Positions 41,829 to 51,683 of a stretch of DNA of 64,000 bases are shown piece after piece; the first letter of the stretch is position 1; each line of letters starts with the position of its first letter. The DNA is taken from the NCBI RefSeq assembly GCF_026213295.1, contig NC_079420.1:8400124-8464123 (forward strand). The letters are read 5' to 3'. The notes below the pieces were generated by a model, which worked only from the letters and a program-made list of their open reading frames with translations, did not search any database and was not told the origin of the DNA. Made by a program: the position numbers and the translations under genes. This DNA is from Gadus chalcogrammus (taxonomy: Eukaryota > Chordata > Actinopteri > Gadiformes > Gadidae).

Positions 41829-41941
41829 ACTTTATTAAATATTCAGTTTTAAAAAATCATTGTTCAACTTGCTACAATTATAAGGTACATTTCTTGAGTA
41901 ATTGGCGCTTAGTTTGGACTCTCTACTTCTTTATGCCAGTT

Positions 41942-42052
41942 GTCAGGATGGCCGAGCGGTCTAAGGCGCCAGACTCAAGGATTATTACCTTCCTCAAAAC
42001 TGAGGTTTCTGGTCTCCAACTGGAGGCGTGAGTTCAAATCCCACATCTGACA
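41942..42052 (+). tRNA. trnL-CAA: tRNA-Leu(CAA) copy 29
   Basis: Intron loop AAAAC, T stem GTGAG, and ATCTGAC with a lost 7:66 pair. Confidence 0.65.
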
Positions 42053-42121
42053 ACTTTTTTAAATATTAATTTCTTGAGTAATTGGCGCTTAATTTGGACT
42101 CTCTACTAAGTTATGCCTGTT

Positions 42122-42232
42122 GTCAGGATGGCCGAGCGGTCTAAGGCGCCGGACTCAAGGATTACTACCTACCTCAAATCTGAGGTTTCTGGTCTCCAAC
42201 TGGAGGCGTGGGTTCAAATCCCACTTCTGAAA
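42122..42232 (+). tRNA. trnL-CAA: tRNA-Leu(CAA) copy 30
   Basis: CCGGA stem keeps wobble pairing; the 3' end CTGAAA loses the 1:72 pair. Confidence 0.65.
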
Positions 42233-42345
42233 ACTTTTTTAAATATTCAGTTTTAAAAATTCTTTGTTCAACTTGCTACAAATATAGGGTACATTTCTTG
42301 AGTAATTGGCGCTTAATTTGGACTCTCTACTTGTTTATGCTAGTT

Positions 42346-42456
42346 GTCAGGATGGCCGAGCGATCTAAGGCGCCAAACTCAAGGATTACTACCTTAATCA
42401 AATCAGAGGTTTCTGGTCTCCAACTGGAGGCGTGGGTTCAAATCCCACTACTGACA
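42346..42456 (+). tRNA. trnL-CAA: tRNA-Leu(CAA) copy 31
   Basis: GCGATC D loop, CCAAA anticodon stem (30:40 mismatch), and intron ACCTTAATC that lacks the 5' stem arm. Confidence 0.6.
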
Positions 42457-42568
42457 ATGTTTTAAATATTCAGTTTTAAAAAATCATTGTTCAACTTGCC
42501 ACAATTATAAGGTACATTTCTTGAGTAATTGGAGGTTAATTTGGACTCTCTACTAGTTTTTGCAAGTT

Positions 42569-42679
42569 GTCAGGATGGCCGAGTGGTCTAAGGCGCCAGA
42601 CTCAAGGATTACTACCTTCCTCAAATCTGAGGTTTCTGGTCTCCAACTGGAGGCGTGGGTTCAAATCCTACTTCTGACA
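42569..42679 (+). tRNA. trnL-CAA: tRNA-Leu(CAA) copy 32
   Basis: GAGTGG D loop; ATCCTAC in the T stem. Confidence 0.8.
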
Positions 42680-42748
42680 ACTTTTTTAAATATTCATTTC
42701 TTGAGTAATTGGCGATTAATTTGGACTCTCTACTTAATTATGCAAGTT

Positions 42749-42859
42749 GTCAGGATGGCCGAGCGGTCTAAGGCGCTAGACTCAAGGATTACTACCTTCC
42801 TCAATTCTGAGGTTTCTGGTCTCCAGCTGGAGGCGTGGGTTCAAATCCCACTTCTGACA
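42749..42859 (+). tRNA. trnL-CAA: tRNA-Leu(CAA) copy 33
   Basis: CTAGA stem uses a wobble; CCAGCTGG variable loop; intron loop AATTC. Confidence 0.82.
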
Positions 42860-42971
42860 ACGTTTTAAATATTCAGTTTTAAAAAATCATTGTTCAACTT
42901 GCCACAATTATAAGGTACATTTCTTGAGTAATTGGAGGTTAATTTGGACTCTCTACTAGTTTTTGCAAGTT

Positions 42972-43082
42972 GTCAGGATGGCCGAGTGGTCTAAGGCGCC
43001 AGACTCAAGGATTACTACCTTCCTCAAATCTGAGATTTCTGGTCTCCAACTGGAGGCGTGGGTTCAAATCACACTTCTGACA
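42972..43082 (+). tRNA. trnL-CAA: tRNA-Leu(CAA) copy 34
   Basis: GAGTGG; intron end GAGAT; ATCACAC in the T stem. Confidence 0.7.
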
Positions 43083-43195
43083 ACATTTTTAAATATTCAG
43101 TTTTAAAAAATCCTTGTTCAACTTGCTACAATTATAAGATACATTTCTTGAGTAATTGGCGCTTAATTTGGACACTCTACTAGATAAAGCCAGTT

Positions 43196-43306
43196 GTCAG
43201 GATGGCCGAGCGCTCTAAGGCGCCAGACTCAAGGATTACTACCTTCCTCAAATCTGAGGTTTCTGGTCTCCAACTGGAGGCGTGGGTTCAAATCCCACTT
43301 CTGACA
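43196..43306 (+). tRNA. trnL-CAA: tRNA-Leu(CAA) copy 35
   Basis: GCGCTC in the D loop disrupts the GG of the A box. Confidence 0.75.
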
Positions 43307-43418
43307 ACGTTTTAAATATTCAGTTTTAAAAAATCATTGTTCAACTTGCCACAATTATAAGGTACATTTCTTGAGTAATTGGAGGTTAATTTGGACTCTC
43401 AACTTGTTTTTGCAAGTT

Positions 43419-43529
43419 GTCAGGATGGCCGAGTGGTCTAAGGCGCCAGACTCAAGGATTACTACCTTCCTCAAATCTGAGGTTTCTGGTCTCCAACTGG
43501 AGGCGTGGGTTCAAATCCCACTTCTGACA
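43419..43529 (+). tRNA. trnL-CAA: tRNA-Leu(CAA) copy 36
   Basis: GAGTGG D loop only. First gene of higher-order block A. Confidence 0.92.
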
Positions 43530-43598
43530 ACTTTTTTAAATATTCATTTCTTGAGTAATTGGCGATTAATTTGGACTCTCTACTTGATAAAACCAGTG

Positions 43599-43709
43599 GT
43601 CAGGATGGCCGAGCGGTCTAAGGCGCCAGACTCAAGGATTACTACCTTCCTCAAATCTGAGGTTTCTGGTCTCCAACTGGAGGCGTGGGTTCAAATCCCA
43701 CTTCTGACA
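43599..43709 (+). tRNA. trnL-CAA: tRNA-Leu(CAA) copy 37
   Basis: Majority sequence; preceded by a short spacer. Confidence 0.93.
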
Positions 43710-43822
43710 ACATTTTTAAATATTCAGTTTTAAAAAATCCTTGTTCAACTTGCTACAATTATAAGATACATTTCTTGAGTAATTGGCGCTTAATTTGGAC
43801 ACTCTACTTGATAAAGCCAGTT

Positions 43823-43933
43823 GTCAGGATGGCCGAGCGGTCTAAGGCGCCAGACTCAAGGATTACTATCTTCCTCAAATCTGAGGTTTCTGGTCTCCAA
43901 CTGGAGGCGTGGGTTCAAATCTCACTTCTGACA
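43823..43933 (+). tRNA. trnL-CAA: tRNA-Leu(CAA) copy 38
   Basis: Intron ACTATC; ATCTCAC in the T stem. Its block-B counterparts (copies 74, 81) have anticodon TAA. Confidence 0.8.
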
Positions 43934-44046
43934 ACTTTTTTAAATATTCAGTTTTAAAAATTCTTTGTTCAACTTGCTACAAATATAGGGTACATTTCTT
44001 GAGTAATTGGCGCTTAATTTGGACTCTCTACTTGTTTATGCAAGTT

Positions 44047-44157
44047 GTCAGGATGGCCGAGCGGTCTAAGGCGCCAGACTCAAGGATTACTACCTTCCTC
44101 AAATCTGAGGTTTCTGGTCTCCAACTGGAGGCGTGCGTTCAAATCCCACTTCTGACA
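44047..44157 (+). tRNA. trnL-CAA: tRNA-Leu(CAA) copy 39
   Basis: T stem GTGCG; otherwise majority. Confidence 0.82.
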
Positions 44158-44270
44158 ACATTTTTAAATATTCAGTTTTAAAAAATCATTGTTCAACTTG
44201 CTACAATTATAAGGTACATTTCTTGAGTAATTGGTGCTTAATTTGGACTCTCTACTTAATTATACAAGTT

Positions 44271-44381
44271 GTCAGGATGGCCGTGCGGTCTCAGCCGCTA
44301 GACTCAAGGATTACTAACTTCCTCAATTCTGAGGTTTCTGGTCTCCAGCTGGAGGCGTGGGTTCAAATCCCACTTCTGACA
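44271..44381 (+). tRNA. trnL-CAA: tRNA-Leu(CAA) copy 40, degraded
   Basis: A box GGCCGTGCGG and D arm TCTCAGCCGC are broken. Confidence 0.5.
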
Positions 44382-44494
44382 ACTTTTTTAAATATTCAGT
44401 TTTAAAAAATCATTGTTCAACTTGCTACAATTATAAGGTACATTTCTTGAGTAATTGGCGCTTAATTTGGACTCTCTACTTATTTATGCCAGTT

Positions 44495-44605
44495 GTCAGG
44501 ATGGCCGAGCGGTCTAAGGCGCCAGACTCAAGGATTACTACCTTCCTCAAAACTGAGGTTTCTGGTCTCCAACTGGAGGCGTGAGTTCAAATCCCACATC
44601 TGACA
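44495..44605 (+). tRNA. trnL-CAA: tRNA-Leu(CAA) copy 41
   Basis: Type a of the eight-gene cycle: intron loop AAAAC, GTGAG T stem, ATCTGAC end. Confidence 0.65.
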
Positions 44606-44674
44606 ACTTTTTGAAATATTAATTTCTTGAGTAATTGGCGCTTAATATGGACTCTCTACTAAGTTATGCCTGTT

Positions 44675-44785
44675 GTCAGGATGGCCGAGCGGTCTAAGGC
44701 GCCAGACTCAAGGATTATTACCTTCCTCAAATCTGAGGTTTCTGGTCTCTAACTGGAGGCGTGGGTTCAAATCCTACTTCAGACA
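44675..44785 (+). tRNA. trnL-CAA: tRNA-Leu(CAA) copy 42
   Basis: Variable arm CTCTAACTGG; ATCCTAC; acceptor TTCAGAC mismatch. Confidence 0.6.
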
Positions 44786-44898
44786 ACTTTTTTAAATATT
44801 CAGTTTTAAAAATTCTTTGTTCAACTTGCTACAAATATAGGGTACATTTCTTGAGTAATTGGCGCTTAATTTGGATTCTCTACTTGTTTATGCAAGTT

Positions 44899-45009
44899 GT
44901 CAGGATGGCCGAGCGATCTAAGGCGCCAAACTCAAGGATTACTACCTTCCTCAAATCAGAGGTTTCTGGTCTCCAACTGGAGGCGTGGGTTCAAATCCCA
45001 CTTCTGACA
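44899..45009 (+). tRNA. trnL-CAA: tRNA-Leu(CAA) copy 43
   Basis: Type c: GCGATC D loop, CCAAA stem with a 30:40 mismatch, intron AAATCAGAGG. Confidence 0.68.
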
Positions 45010-45121
45010 ACGTTTTAAATATTCAGTTTTAAAAAATCATTGTTCAACTTGCCACAATTATAAGGTACATTTCTTGAGTAATTGGAGGTTAATTTGGACT
45101 CTCTACTATTTTTTACTAGTT

Positions 45122-45232
45122 GTCAGGATGGCCGAGTGGTCTAAGGCGCCAGACTCAAGGATTACTACCTTCCTCAAATCTGAGGTTTCTGTTCTCCAAC
45201 TGGAGGCGTGGGTTCAAATCCCACTTCTGACA
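45122..45232 (+). tRNA. trnL-CAA: tRNA-Leu(CAA) copy 44
   Basis: GAGTGG; TTCTGTTCTCC alters the stem-to-variable-arm junction. Confidence 0.8.
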
Positions 45233-45301
45233 ACTTTTTTAAATATTCATTTTTTGAGTAATTGGCGATTAATTTGGACTCTCTACTTGATAAAGCCGTT
45301 G

Positions 45302-45412
45302 GTCAGGATGGCCGAGCGGTCTAAGGCGCCAGACTCAAGGGTTACTACCTTCCTCAAATCTGAGGTTTCTGGTCTCCAACTGGAGGCGTGGGTTCAAATC
45401 CCACTTCTGACA
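45302..45412 (+). tRNA. trnL-CAA: tRNA-Leu(CAA) copy 45
   Basis: Only an intron A to G (GGGTTACT). Confidence 0.92.
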
Positions 45413-45525
45413 ACATTTTTAAATATTCAGTTTTAAAAAATCCTTCTTCAACTTGCTACAATTATAAGATACATTTCTTGAGTAATTGGCGCTTAATTTG
45501 GACACTCTACTTGATAAAGCCAGTT

Positions 45526-45636
45526 GTCAGGATGGCCGAGCGGTCTAAGGCGCCAGACTCAAGGATTACTACCTTCCTCAAATCTGAGGTTTCTGGTCTC
45601 CAACTGGAGGCGTGGGTTCAAATCCCACTTCTGACA
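45526..45636 (+). tRNA. trnL-CAA: tRNA-Leu(CAA) copy 46
   Basis: Majority sequence with a T6 run just downstream. Confidence 0.94.
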
Positions 45637-45749
45637 ACTTTTTTAAATATTCAGTTTTAAAAATTCTTTGTTCAACTTGCTACAAATATAGGGTACATTT
45701 CTTGAGTAATTGGCGCTTAATTTGGACTCTCTACTTGTTTATGCAAGTT

Positions 45750-45860
45750 GTCAGGATGGCCGAGCGGTCTAAGGCGCCAGACTCAAGGATTACTACCTTC
45801 CTCAAATCTGCGGTTTCTGGTCTCCAACTGGAGGCGTGGGTTCAAATCCCACTTCTGACA
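45750..45860 (+). tRNA. trnL-CAA: tRNA-Leu(CAA) copy 47
   Basis: Intron CTGCGG only. Confidence 0.9.
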
Positions 45861-45973
45861 ACATTTTTAAATATTCAGTTTTAAAAAATCATTGTTCAAA
45901 TTGCTACAATTATAAGGTACATTTCTTGAGTAATTGATGCTTAATTTGGACTCTCTACTTAATTATTCAAGTG

Positions 45974-46084
45974 GTCAGGATGGACGAGCGGTCTAAGGCG
46001 CCAGACTCAAGGATTACTACCTTCCTCAAATCTGAGGTTTCTGGTCTCCAACTGGAGGCGTGGGTTCAAATCCCACTTCTGACA
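45974..46084 (+). tRNA. trnL-CAA: tRNA-Leu(CAA) copy 48
   Basis: TGGACGAGCGG in the A box; rest majority. Confidence 0.82.
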
Positions 46085-46197
46085 ACATTTTTAAATATTC
46101 AGTTTTAAAAAATCCTTGTTCAACTTGCTACAATTATAAGATACATTTCTTGACTAATTGGCGGTTAATTTGGACACTCTACTTGATAAAGCCAGTT

Positions 46198-46308
46198 GTC
46201 AGGATGGCCGAGCGGTCTAAGGCGCCAGACTCAAGGATTACTGTCTTCCTCAAATCTGAGGTTTCTGGTCTCCAACTGGAGGCGTGGGTTCAAATCCCAC
46301 TTCTGACA
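46198..46308 (+). tRNA. trnL-CAA: tRNA-Leu(CAA) copy 49
   Basis: Intron ACTGTC only. Confidence 0.91.
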
Positions 46309-46421
46309 ACTTTTTTAAATATTCAGTTTTAAAAAATCTTTGTTCAACTTGCTACAAATATAGGGTACATTTCTTGAGTAATTGGCGCTTAATTTGGACT
46401 CTCTACTTGTTTATGCAAGTT

Positions 46422-46532
46422 GTCAGGATGGCCGAGCGGTCTAAGGCGCCAGACTCAAGGATTACTACCTTCCTCAAATCTGAGGTTTCTGGTCTCCAAC
46501 TGGAGGCGTGGGTTCAAATCCCACTCCTGAAA
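46422..46532 (+). tRNA. trnL-CAA: tRNA-Leu(CAA) copy 50
   Basis: 3' end TCCTGAAA loses the 1:72 pair. Confidence 0.65.
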
Positions 46533-46645
46533 ACATTATTAAATATTCAGTTTTAAAAAATCATTGTTCAACTTGCTACAATTATAAGGTACATTTCTTG
46601 AGTAATTGGTGCTTAATTTGGACTCTCTACTTAATTATGCAAGTT

Positions 46646-46756
46646 GTCAGGATGGCCGAGCAGTCTAAGGTGCTAGACTCAAGGATTACTACCTTCCTCA
46701 ATTCTGAGGTTTCTGGTCTCCAGCTGGAGGCGTGGGTTCAAATCCCACTTCTGACA
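46646..46756 (+). tRNA. trnL-CAA: tRNA-Leu(CAA) copy 51
   Basis: GAGCAG D loop, AAGGTGCTAGA, CCAGCTGG variable loop. Confidence 0.7.
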
Positions 46757-46869
46757 ACTTATTTAAATATTCAGTTTTAAAAAATCATTGTTCAACTTGC
46801 TACAATTATAAGGTACATTTCTTGAGTAATTGGCGCTTAATTTGGACTCTCTACTTATTTATACCAGTT

Positions 46870-46980
46870 GTCAGGATGGCCGCGCGGTCTAAGGCGCCAG
46901 ACTCAAGGATTACTACCTTCCTCAAAACTGAGGTTTCTGGTCTCCAACTGGAGGCGTGAGTTCAAATCCCACATCTGACA
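46870..46980 (+). tRNA. trnL-CAA: tRNA-Leu(CAA) copy 52
   Basis: Type a with an A-box GGCCGCGCGG change. Confidence 0.58.
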
Positions 46981-47049
46981 ACTTTTTTAAATATTAATTT
47001 CTTGAGTAATTGGCGCTTAATTTGGACTCTCTACTAAGTTATGCCTGTT

Positions 47050-47160
47050 GTCAGGATGGCCGAGCGGTCTAAGGCGCCAGACTCAAGGATTACTACCTTC
47101 CTCAAATCTGAGGTTTCTGGTCTCCAACTGGAGGCGTGGGTTCAAATCCCACTTCTGACA
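47050..47160 (+). tRNA. trnL-CAA: tRNA-Leu(CAA) copy 53
   Basis: Majority sequence. Confidence 0.93.
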
Positions 47161-47273
47161 ACTTTTTTAAATATTCAGTTTTAAAAATTCTTTGTTCAAC
47201 TTGCTACAAATATAGGGTACATTTCTTGAGTAATTGGCGCTTAATTTGGACTCTCTACTTGTTTATGCAAGTT

Positions 47274-47384
47274 GTCAGGATGGCCGAGTGATCTAAGGCG
47301 CCAAACTCTAGGATTACTACCTTCCTCAAATCAGAGGTTTCTGGTCTCCAACTGGAGGCGTGGGTTCAAATCCCATTTCTGACA
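47274..47384 (+). tRNA. tRNA-Leu body, anticodon CTA (amber), copy 54
   Basis: Loop CTCTAG gives anticodon CTA, which reads the stop codon UAG. The CCAAA stem has a 30:40 mismatch and the T-stem end is CCATTTC. A and B boxes persist with a GTGATC D loop. Confidence 0.7.
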
Positions 47385-47496
47385 ACGTTTTAAATATTCA
47401 GTTTTAAAAAATCATTGTTCAACTTGCCACAATTATAAGGTACATTTCTTGAGTAATTGGAGGTTAATTTGGACTCTCTACTTGTTTTTGCAAGTT

Positions 47497-47607
47497 GTCA
47501 GGATGGCCGAGTGGTCTAAGGCGCCAGACTCAAGGATTACTACCTTCCTCTAATCTGAGGTTTCTGGTCTCCAACTGGAGGCGTGGGTTCAAATCCCACT
47601 TCTGACA
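47497..47607 (+). tRNA. trnL-CAA: tRNA-Leu(CAA) copy 55
   Basis: GAGTGG; intron CCTCTAATC. Confidence 0.89.
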
Positions 47608-47676
47608 ACTTTTTTAAATATTCATTTCTTGAGTAATTGGCGATTAATTTGGACTCTCTACTTGATAAAACCAGTG

Positions 47677-47787
47677 GTCAGGATGGCCGAGCGGTCTAAG
47701 GCGCCAGACTCAAGGATTACTACCTTCCTCAAATCTGAGGTTTCTGGTCTCCAACTGGAGGCGTGGGTTCAAATCCCACTTCTGACA
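47677..47787 (+). tRNA. trnL-CAA: tRNA-Leu(CAA) copy 56
   Basis: Majority sequence. Confidence 0.93.
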
Positions 47788-47900
47788 ACATTTTTAAATA
47801 TTCAGTTTTAAAAAATCCTTGTTCAACTTGCTACAATTATAAGATACATTTCTTGAGTAATTGGCGCTTAATTTGGACACTCTACTTGATAAAGCCAGTT

Positions 47901-48011
47901 GTCAGGATGGCCGAGCGGTCTAAGGCGCCAGACTCAAGGATTACTACCTTCCTCAAATCTGAGGTTTCTGGTCTCCATCTGGAGGCGTGGGTTCAAATCC
48001 CACTTCTGACA
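47901..48011 (+). tRNA. trnL-CAA: tRNA-Leu(CAA) copy 57
   Basis: Variable loop CCATCTGG only. Confidence 0.91.
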
Positions 48012-48124
48012 ACTTTTTTAAATATTCAGTTTTAAAAATTCTTTGTTCAACTTGCTACAAATATAGGGTACATTTCTTGAGTAATTGGCGCTTAATTTGG
48101 ACTCTCTACTAGTTTATGCAAGTT

Positions 48125-48235
48125 GTCAGGATGGCCGAGCGGTCTAAGGCGCCAGACTCAAGGATTACTACCTTCCTCAATTCTGAGGTTTCTGGTCTCC
48201 AACTGGAGGCGTGGGTTCAAATCCCACTTCTGACA
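48125..48235 (+). tRNA. trnL-CAA: tRNA-Leu(CAA) copy 58
   Basis: Intron loop AATTC only. Confidence 0.92.
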
Positions 48236-48348
48236 ACATTTTTAAATATTCAGTTTTAAAAAATCATTGTTCAACTTGCTACAATTATAAGGTACATTTC
48301 TTGAGTAATTGGTGCTTAATTTGGACTCTCTACTTAATTATGCAAGTT

Positions 48349-48459
48349 GTCAGGATGGCCGAGCGGTCTTAGGCGCTAGACTCAAGGATTACTACCTTCC
48401 TCATTTCTGAGGTTTCTGGTCTCCAGCTGGAGGCGTGGGTTCAAATCCCACTTCGGACA
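48349..48459 (+). tRNA. trnL-CAA: tRNA-Leu(CAA) copy 59
   Basis: TCTTAGGCGCTAGA and TTCGGAC acceptor mismatch. Confidence 0.7.
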
Positions 48460-48572
48460 ACTTATTTAAATATTCAGTTTTAAAAAATCATTGTTCAACT
48501 TGCTTAAATTATAAGATACATTTCTTGAGTAATTGGCGCTTAATTTGGACTCTCTATTTGATTATGCAAGTT

Positions 48573-48683
48573 GTCAGGATGGCCGAGCGGTCCAAGGCGC
48601 CAGACTCAAGGATTACAACCTTCCTCAAATCTGAGGTTTCTGGTCTCCAACTGGAGGCGTGGGTTCAAATCCCACTTCTGACA
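48573..48683 (+). tRNA. trnL-CAA: tRNA-Leu(CAA) copy 60
   Basis: GGTCCAAGG D loop and intron ATTACAACC. Confidence 0.87.
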
Positions 48684-48796
48684 ACTTTTTTAAATATTCA
48701 GTTTTAAAAATTCATTTTTCAACTTGCTGCAAATATAGGGTACATTTCTTGAGTAATTGGCGCTTAATTTGGACTCTCTACTTGAATATGCAAGTT

Positions 48797-48907
48797 GTCA
48801 GGATGGCCGAGTGGTCTAAGGCGCCAGACTCAAGGATTACTACCTTCCTTAAGTCTGAGGTTTCTGGTGTCGAACTTGCGGCGTGGGTTCAAATCCCACT
48901 TCTGACA
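48797..48907 (+). tRNA. trnL-CAA: tRNA-Leu(CAA) copy 61
   Basis: Variable arm GTGTCGAACTTGCGGC no longer pairs fully. Confidence 0.58.
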
Positions 48908-49020
48908 ACTTTATTAAATATTCAGTTTTAAAAAATCATTGTTCAACTTGCTACAATTATAAGGTACATTTCTTGAGTAATTGGCGCTTAATTTGGACTC
49001 ACCACTTATTTATGCCAGTT

Positions 49021-49131
49021 GTCAGGATGGCCGAGCGGTCTAAGGTGCCAGACTAAAGGATTGCAACCTTCCTCTAATCTGAGGTTTCTGGTCTCCAACT
49101 CGAGGCGTGTGTTCAAATCCCACTTCTGACA
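49021..49131 (+). tRNA. tRNA-Leu body, anticodon AAA, copy 62
   Basis: Loop CTAAAG gives AAA (Phe codon UUU). Intron ATTGCAACC, variable arm AACTCGAGG and T stem GTGTG also differ. Confidence 0.6.
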
Positions 49132-49244
49132 TCTTTTTTAAATATTCATTTTTAAAAATTCATTTTTCAACTTGCTGCAAATATAGGGTACATTTCTTGA
49201 GTAATTGGCGCTTAATTTGGACTCTCTACTTGGATATGCAAGTT

Positions 49245-49355
49245 GTCAGGATGGCCGAGCTGTCTAAAGCGCCAGACTCAAGGATTACTACCTTCCTCAA
49301 ATCTGAGGTTTCTGGTCTCGAACTGGCGGCGTGTGTTCAAATCCCACTTCTGACA
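49245..49355 (+). tRNA. trnL-CAA: tRNA-Leu(CAA) copy 63
   Basis: GAGCTGTCTAAAGC D arm and TCGAACTGGCGGC variable arm. Last gene of block A. Confidence 0.55.
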
Positions 49356-49468
49356 ACTTTATTAAATATTCAGTTTTAAAAAATCATTGTTCAACTTGCT
49401 ACAATTATAAGGTACATTTCTTGAGTAATTGGCGGTTAATTTGGACTCTCTACTTATTTATGCCAGTT

Positions 49469-49579
49469 GTCAGGTTGGCCGAGCGATCTAAGGCGCCAAA
49501 CTCAAGGATTACTACCTTCCTCAAATCAGAGGTTTCTGCTCTCCAACTGGAGGCGTGGGTTCAAATCCCACTTCTGACA
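49469..49579 (+). tRNA. trnL-CAA: tRNA-Leu(CAA) copy 64
   Basis: Position 8-9 reads TTGG (GTCAGGTTGG); type c stem; TGCTCTCC changes the anticodon-stem end. Confidence 0.58.
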
Positions 49580-49691
49580 ACGATTTAAATATTCAGTTTT
49601 AAAAAATCATTGTTCAACTTGCCACAATTATAAGGTACATTTCTTGAGTAATTGGAGGTTAATTTGGACTCTCTACTAGTTTTTGCAAGTT

Positions 49692-49802
49692 GTCAGGATG
49701 GCCGAGTGGTCTAAGGCGCCAGACTCAAGGATTACTACCTTCCTCAAATCTGAGGTTTCTGGTCTCCAACTGGAGGCGTGGGTTCAAATCCCACTTTTGA
49801 CA
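49692..49802 (+). tRNA. trnL-CAA: tRNA-Leu(CAA) copy 65
   Basis: GAGTGG; TTTTGAC leaves a wobble pair at 5:68. Confidence 0.85.
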
Positions 49803-49871
49803 ACTTTTTTAAATATTCATTTCTTGAGTAATTGGCGATTAATTTGGACTCTCTACTTGATAAAGCCGTTG

Positions 49872-49982
49872 GTCAGGATGGCCGAGCGATCTAAGGCGCC
49901 AAACTCAAGGATTACTACCTTCCTCAAATCAGAGGTTTCTGGTCTCCAACTGGAGGCGTGGGTTCAAATCCCACTTCTGACA
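49872..49982 (+). tRNA. trnL-CAA: tRNA-Leu(CAA) copy 66
   Basis: Type c (GCGATC, CCAAA). Confidence 0.68.
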
Positions 49983-50094
49983 ACATTTTAAATATTCAGT
50001 TTTAAAAAATCATTGTTCAACTTGCCACAATTATAAGGTACATTTCTTGAGTAATTGGAGGTTAATTTGGACTCTCTACTAGTTTTTGCAAGTT

Positions 50095-50205
50095 GTCAGG
50101 ATGGCCGAGTGGTCTAAGGCGCCAGACTCAAGGATTACTACCTTCCTCAAATCTGAGGTTTCTGGTCTCCAACTGGAGGCGTGGGTTCAAATCCCACTTT
50201 TGACA
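50095..50205 (+). tRNA. trnL-CAA: tRNA-Leu(CAA) copy 67
   Basis: Same two changes as copy 65. Confidence 0.85.
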
Positions 50206-50274
50206 ACTTTTTTAAATATTCATTTCTTGAGTAATTGGCGCTTAATTTGGACTCTCTACTTGTTTATGCAAGTT

Positions 50275-50385
50275 GTCAGGATGGCCGAGCGATCTAAGGC
50301 GCCAAACTCAAGGATTACTACCTTCCTCAAATCAGAGGTTTCTGGTCTCCAACTGGAGGCGTGGGTTCAAATCCCACTTCTGACA
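50275..50385 (+). tRNA. trnL-CAA: tRNA-Leu(CAA) copy 68
   Basis: Type c (GCGATC, CCAAA). Confidence 0.68.
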
Positions 50386-50497
50386 ACGTTTTAAATATTC
50401 AGTTTTAAAAAATCATTGTTCAACTTGCCACAATTATAAGGTACATTTCTTGAGTAATTGGAGGTTAATTTGGACTCTCTACTAGTTTTTGCAAGTT

Positions 50498-50608
50498 GTC
50501 AGGATGGCCGAGTGGTCTAAGGGGCCAGACTGAAGGATTACTACCTTCCTCAAATCTGAGATTTCTGGTCTCCAACTGGAGGCGTGGGTTCAAATCCCAC
50601 TTCTGACA
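50498..50608 (+). tRNA. tRNA-Leu body, anticodon GAA, copy 69
   Basis: Loop CTGAAG gives GAA; AAGGGGCC changes position 26. Shares the GAGAT intron end with copy 34, which has CAA. Confidence 0.65.
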
Positions 50609-50721
50609 ACATTTTTAAATATTCAGTTTTAAAAAATCCTTGTTCAACTTGCTACAATTATAAGATACATTTCTTGAGTAATTGGCGCTTAATTTGGACA
50701 CTCTACTAGATAAAGCCAGTT

Positions 50722-50832
50722 GTCAGGATGGCCGAGCGCTCTAAGGCGCCAGACTCAAGGATTACTACCTTCCTCAAATCTGAGGTTTCTGGTCTCCAAC
50801 TGGAGGCGTGGGTTCAAATCCCACTTCTGACA
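50722..50832 (+). tRNA. trnL-CAA: tRNA-Leu(CAA) copy 70
   Basis: GCGCTC D loop, as in copy 35. Confidence 0.75.
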
Positions 50833-50945
50833 ACTTTTTTAAATATTCAGTTTTAAAAATTCTTTGTTCAACTTGCTACAAATATAGGGTACATTTCTTG
50901 AGTAATTGGCGCTTAATTTGGACTCTCTACTTGTTTATGCAAGTT

Positions 50946-51056
50946 GTCAGGATGGCCGAGTGATCTAAGGCGCCAAACTCTAGGATTACTACCTTCCTCA
51001 AATCAGAGGTTTCTGGTCTCCAACTGGAGGCGTGGGTTCAAATCCCACTTCTGACA
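50946..51056 (+). tRNA. tRNA-Leu body, anticodon CTA (amber), copy 71
   Basis: CTCTAG loop and CCAAA stem; the T-stem end is the intact CCCACTTC, unlike copies 54 and 97. Confidence 0.72.
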
Positions 51057-51168
51057 ACGTTTTAAATATTCAGTTTTAAAAAATCATTGTTCAACTTGCC
51101 ACAATTATAAGGTACATTTCTTGAGTAATTGGAGGTTAATTTGGACTCTCAACTTGTTTTTGCAAGTT

Positions 51169-51279
51169 GTCAGGATGGCCGAGTGGTCTAGGGCGCCAGA
51201 CTCAAGGATTACTACCTTCCTCAAATCTGAGGTTTCTGGTCTCCAACTGGAGGCGTGGGTTCAAATCCCACTTCTGACA
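51169..51279 (+). tRNA. trnL-CAA: tRNA-Leu(CAA) copy 72
   Basis: GAGTGG and TCTAGGGCG. First gene of block B. Confidence 0.85.
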
Positions 51280-51348
51280 ACTTTTTTAAATATTCATTTC
51301 TTGAGTAATTGGCGATTAATTTGGACTCTCTACTTGATAAAACCAGTG

Positions 51349-51459
51349 GTCAGGATGGCCGAGCGGTCTAAGGCGCCAGACTCAAGGATTACTACCTTCC
51401 TCAAATCTGAGGTTTCTGGTCTCCAACTGGAGGCGTGGGTTCAAATCCCACTTCTGACA
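51349..51459 (+). tRNA. trnL-CAA: tRNA-Leu(CAA) copy 73
   Basis: Majority sequence; first gene of the 1,479-bp seven-gene repeat. Confidence 0.93.
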
Positions 51460-51572
51460 ACATTTTTAAATATTCAGTTTTAAAAAATCCTTGTTCAACT
51501 TGCTACAATTATAAGATACATTTCTTGAGTAATTGGCGCTTAATTTGGACACTCTACTTGATAAAGCCAGTT

Positions 51573-51683
51573 GTCAGGATGGCAGAGCGGTCTAAGGCGC
51601 CAGACTTAAGGATTACTATCTTCCTCAAATCTGAGGTTTCTGGTCTCCAACTGGAGGCGTGGGTTCAAATCTCACTTCTGACA
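51573..51683 (+). tRNA. trnL-TAA: tRNA-Leu(TAA) copy 74
   Basis: Loop CTTAAG gives TAA, still a leucine anticodon (UUA). A box GGCAGAGCGG; T-stem ATCTCAC. Confidence 0.75.
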
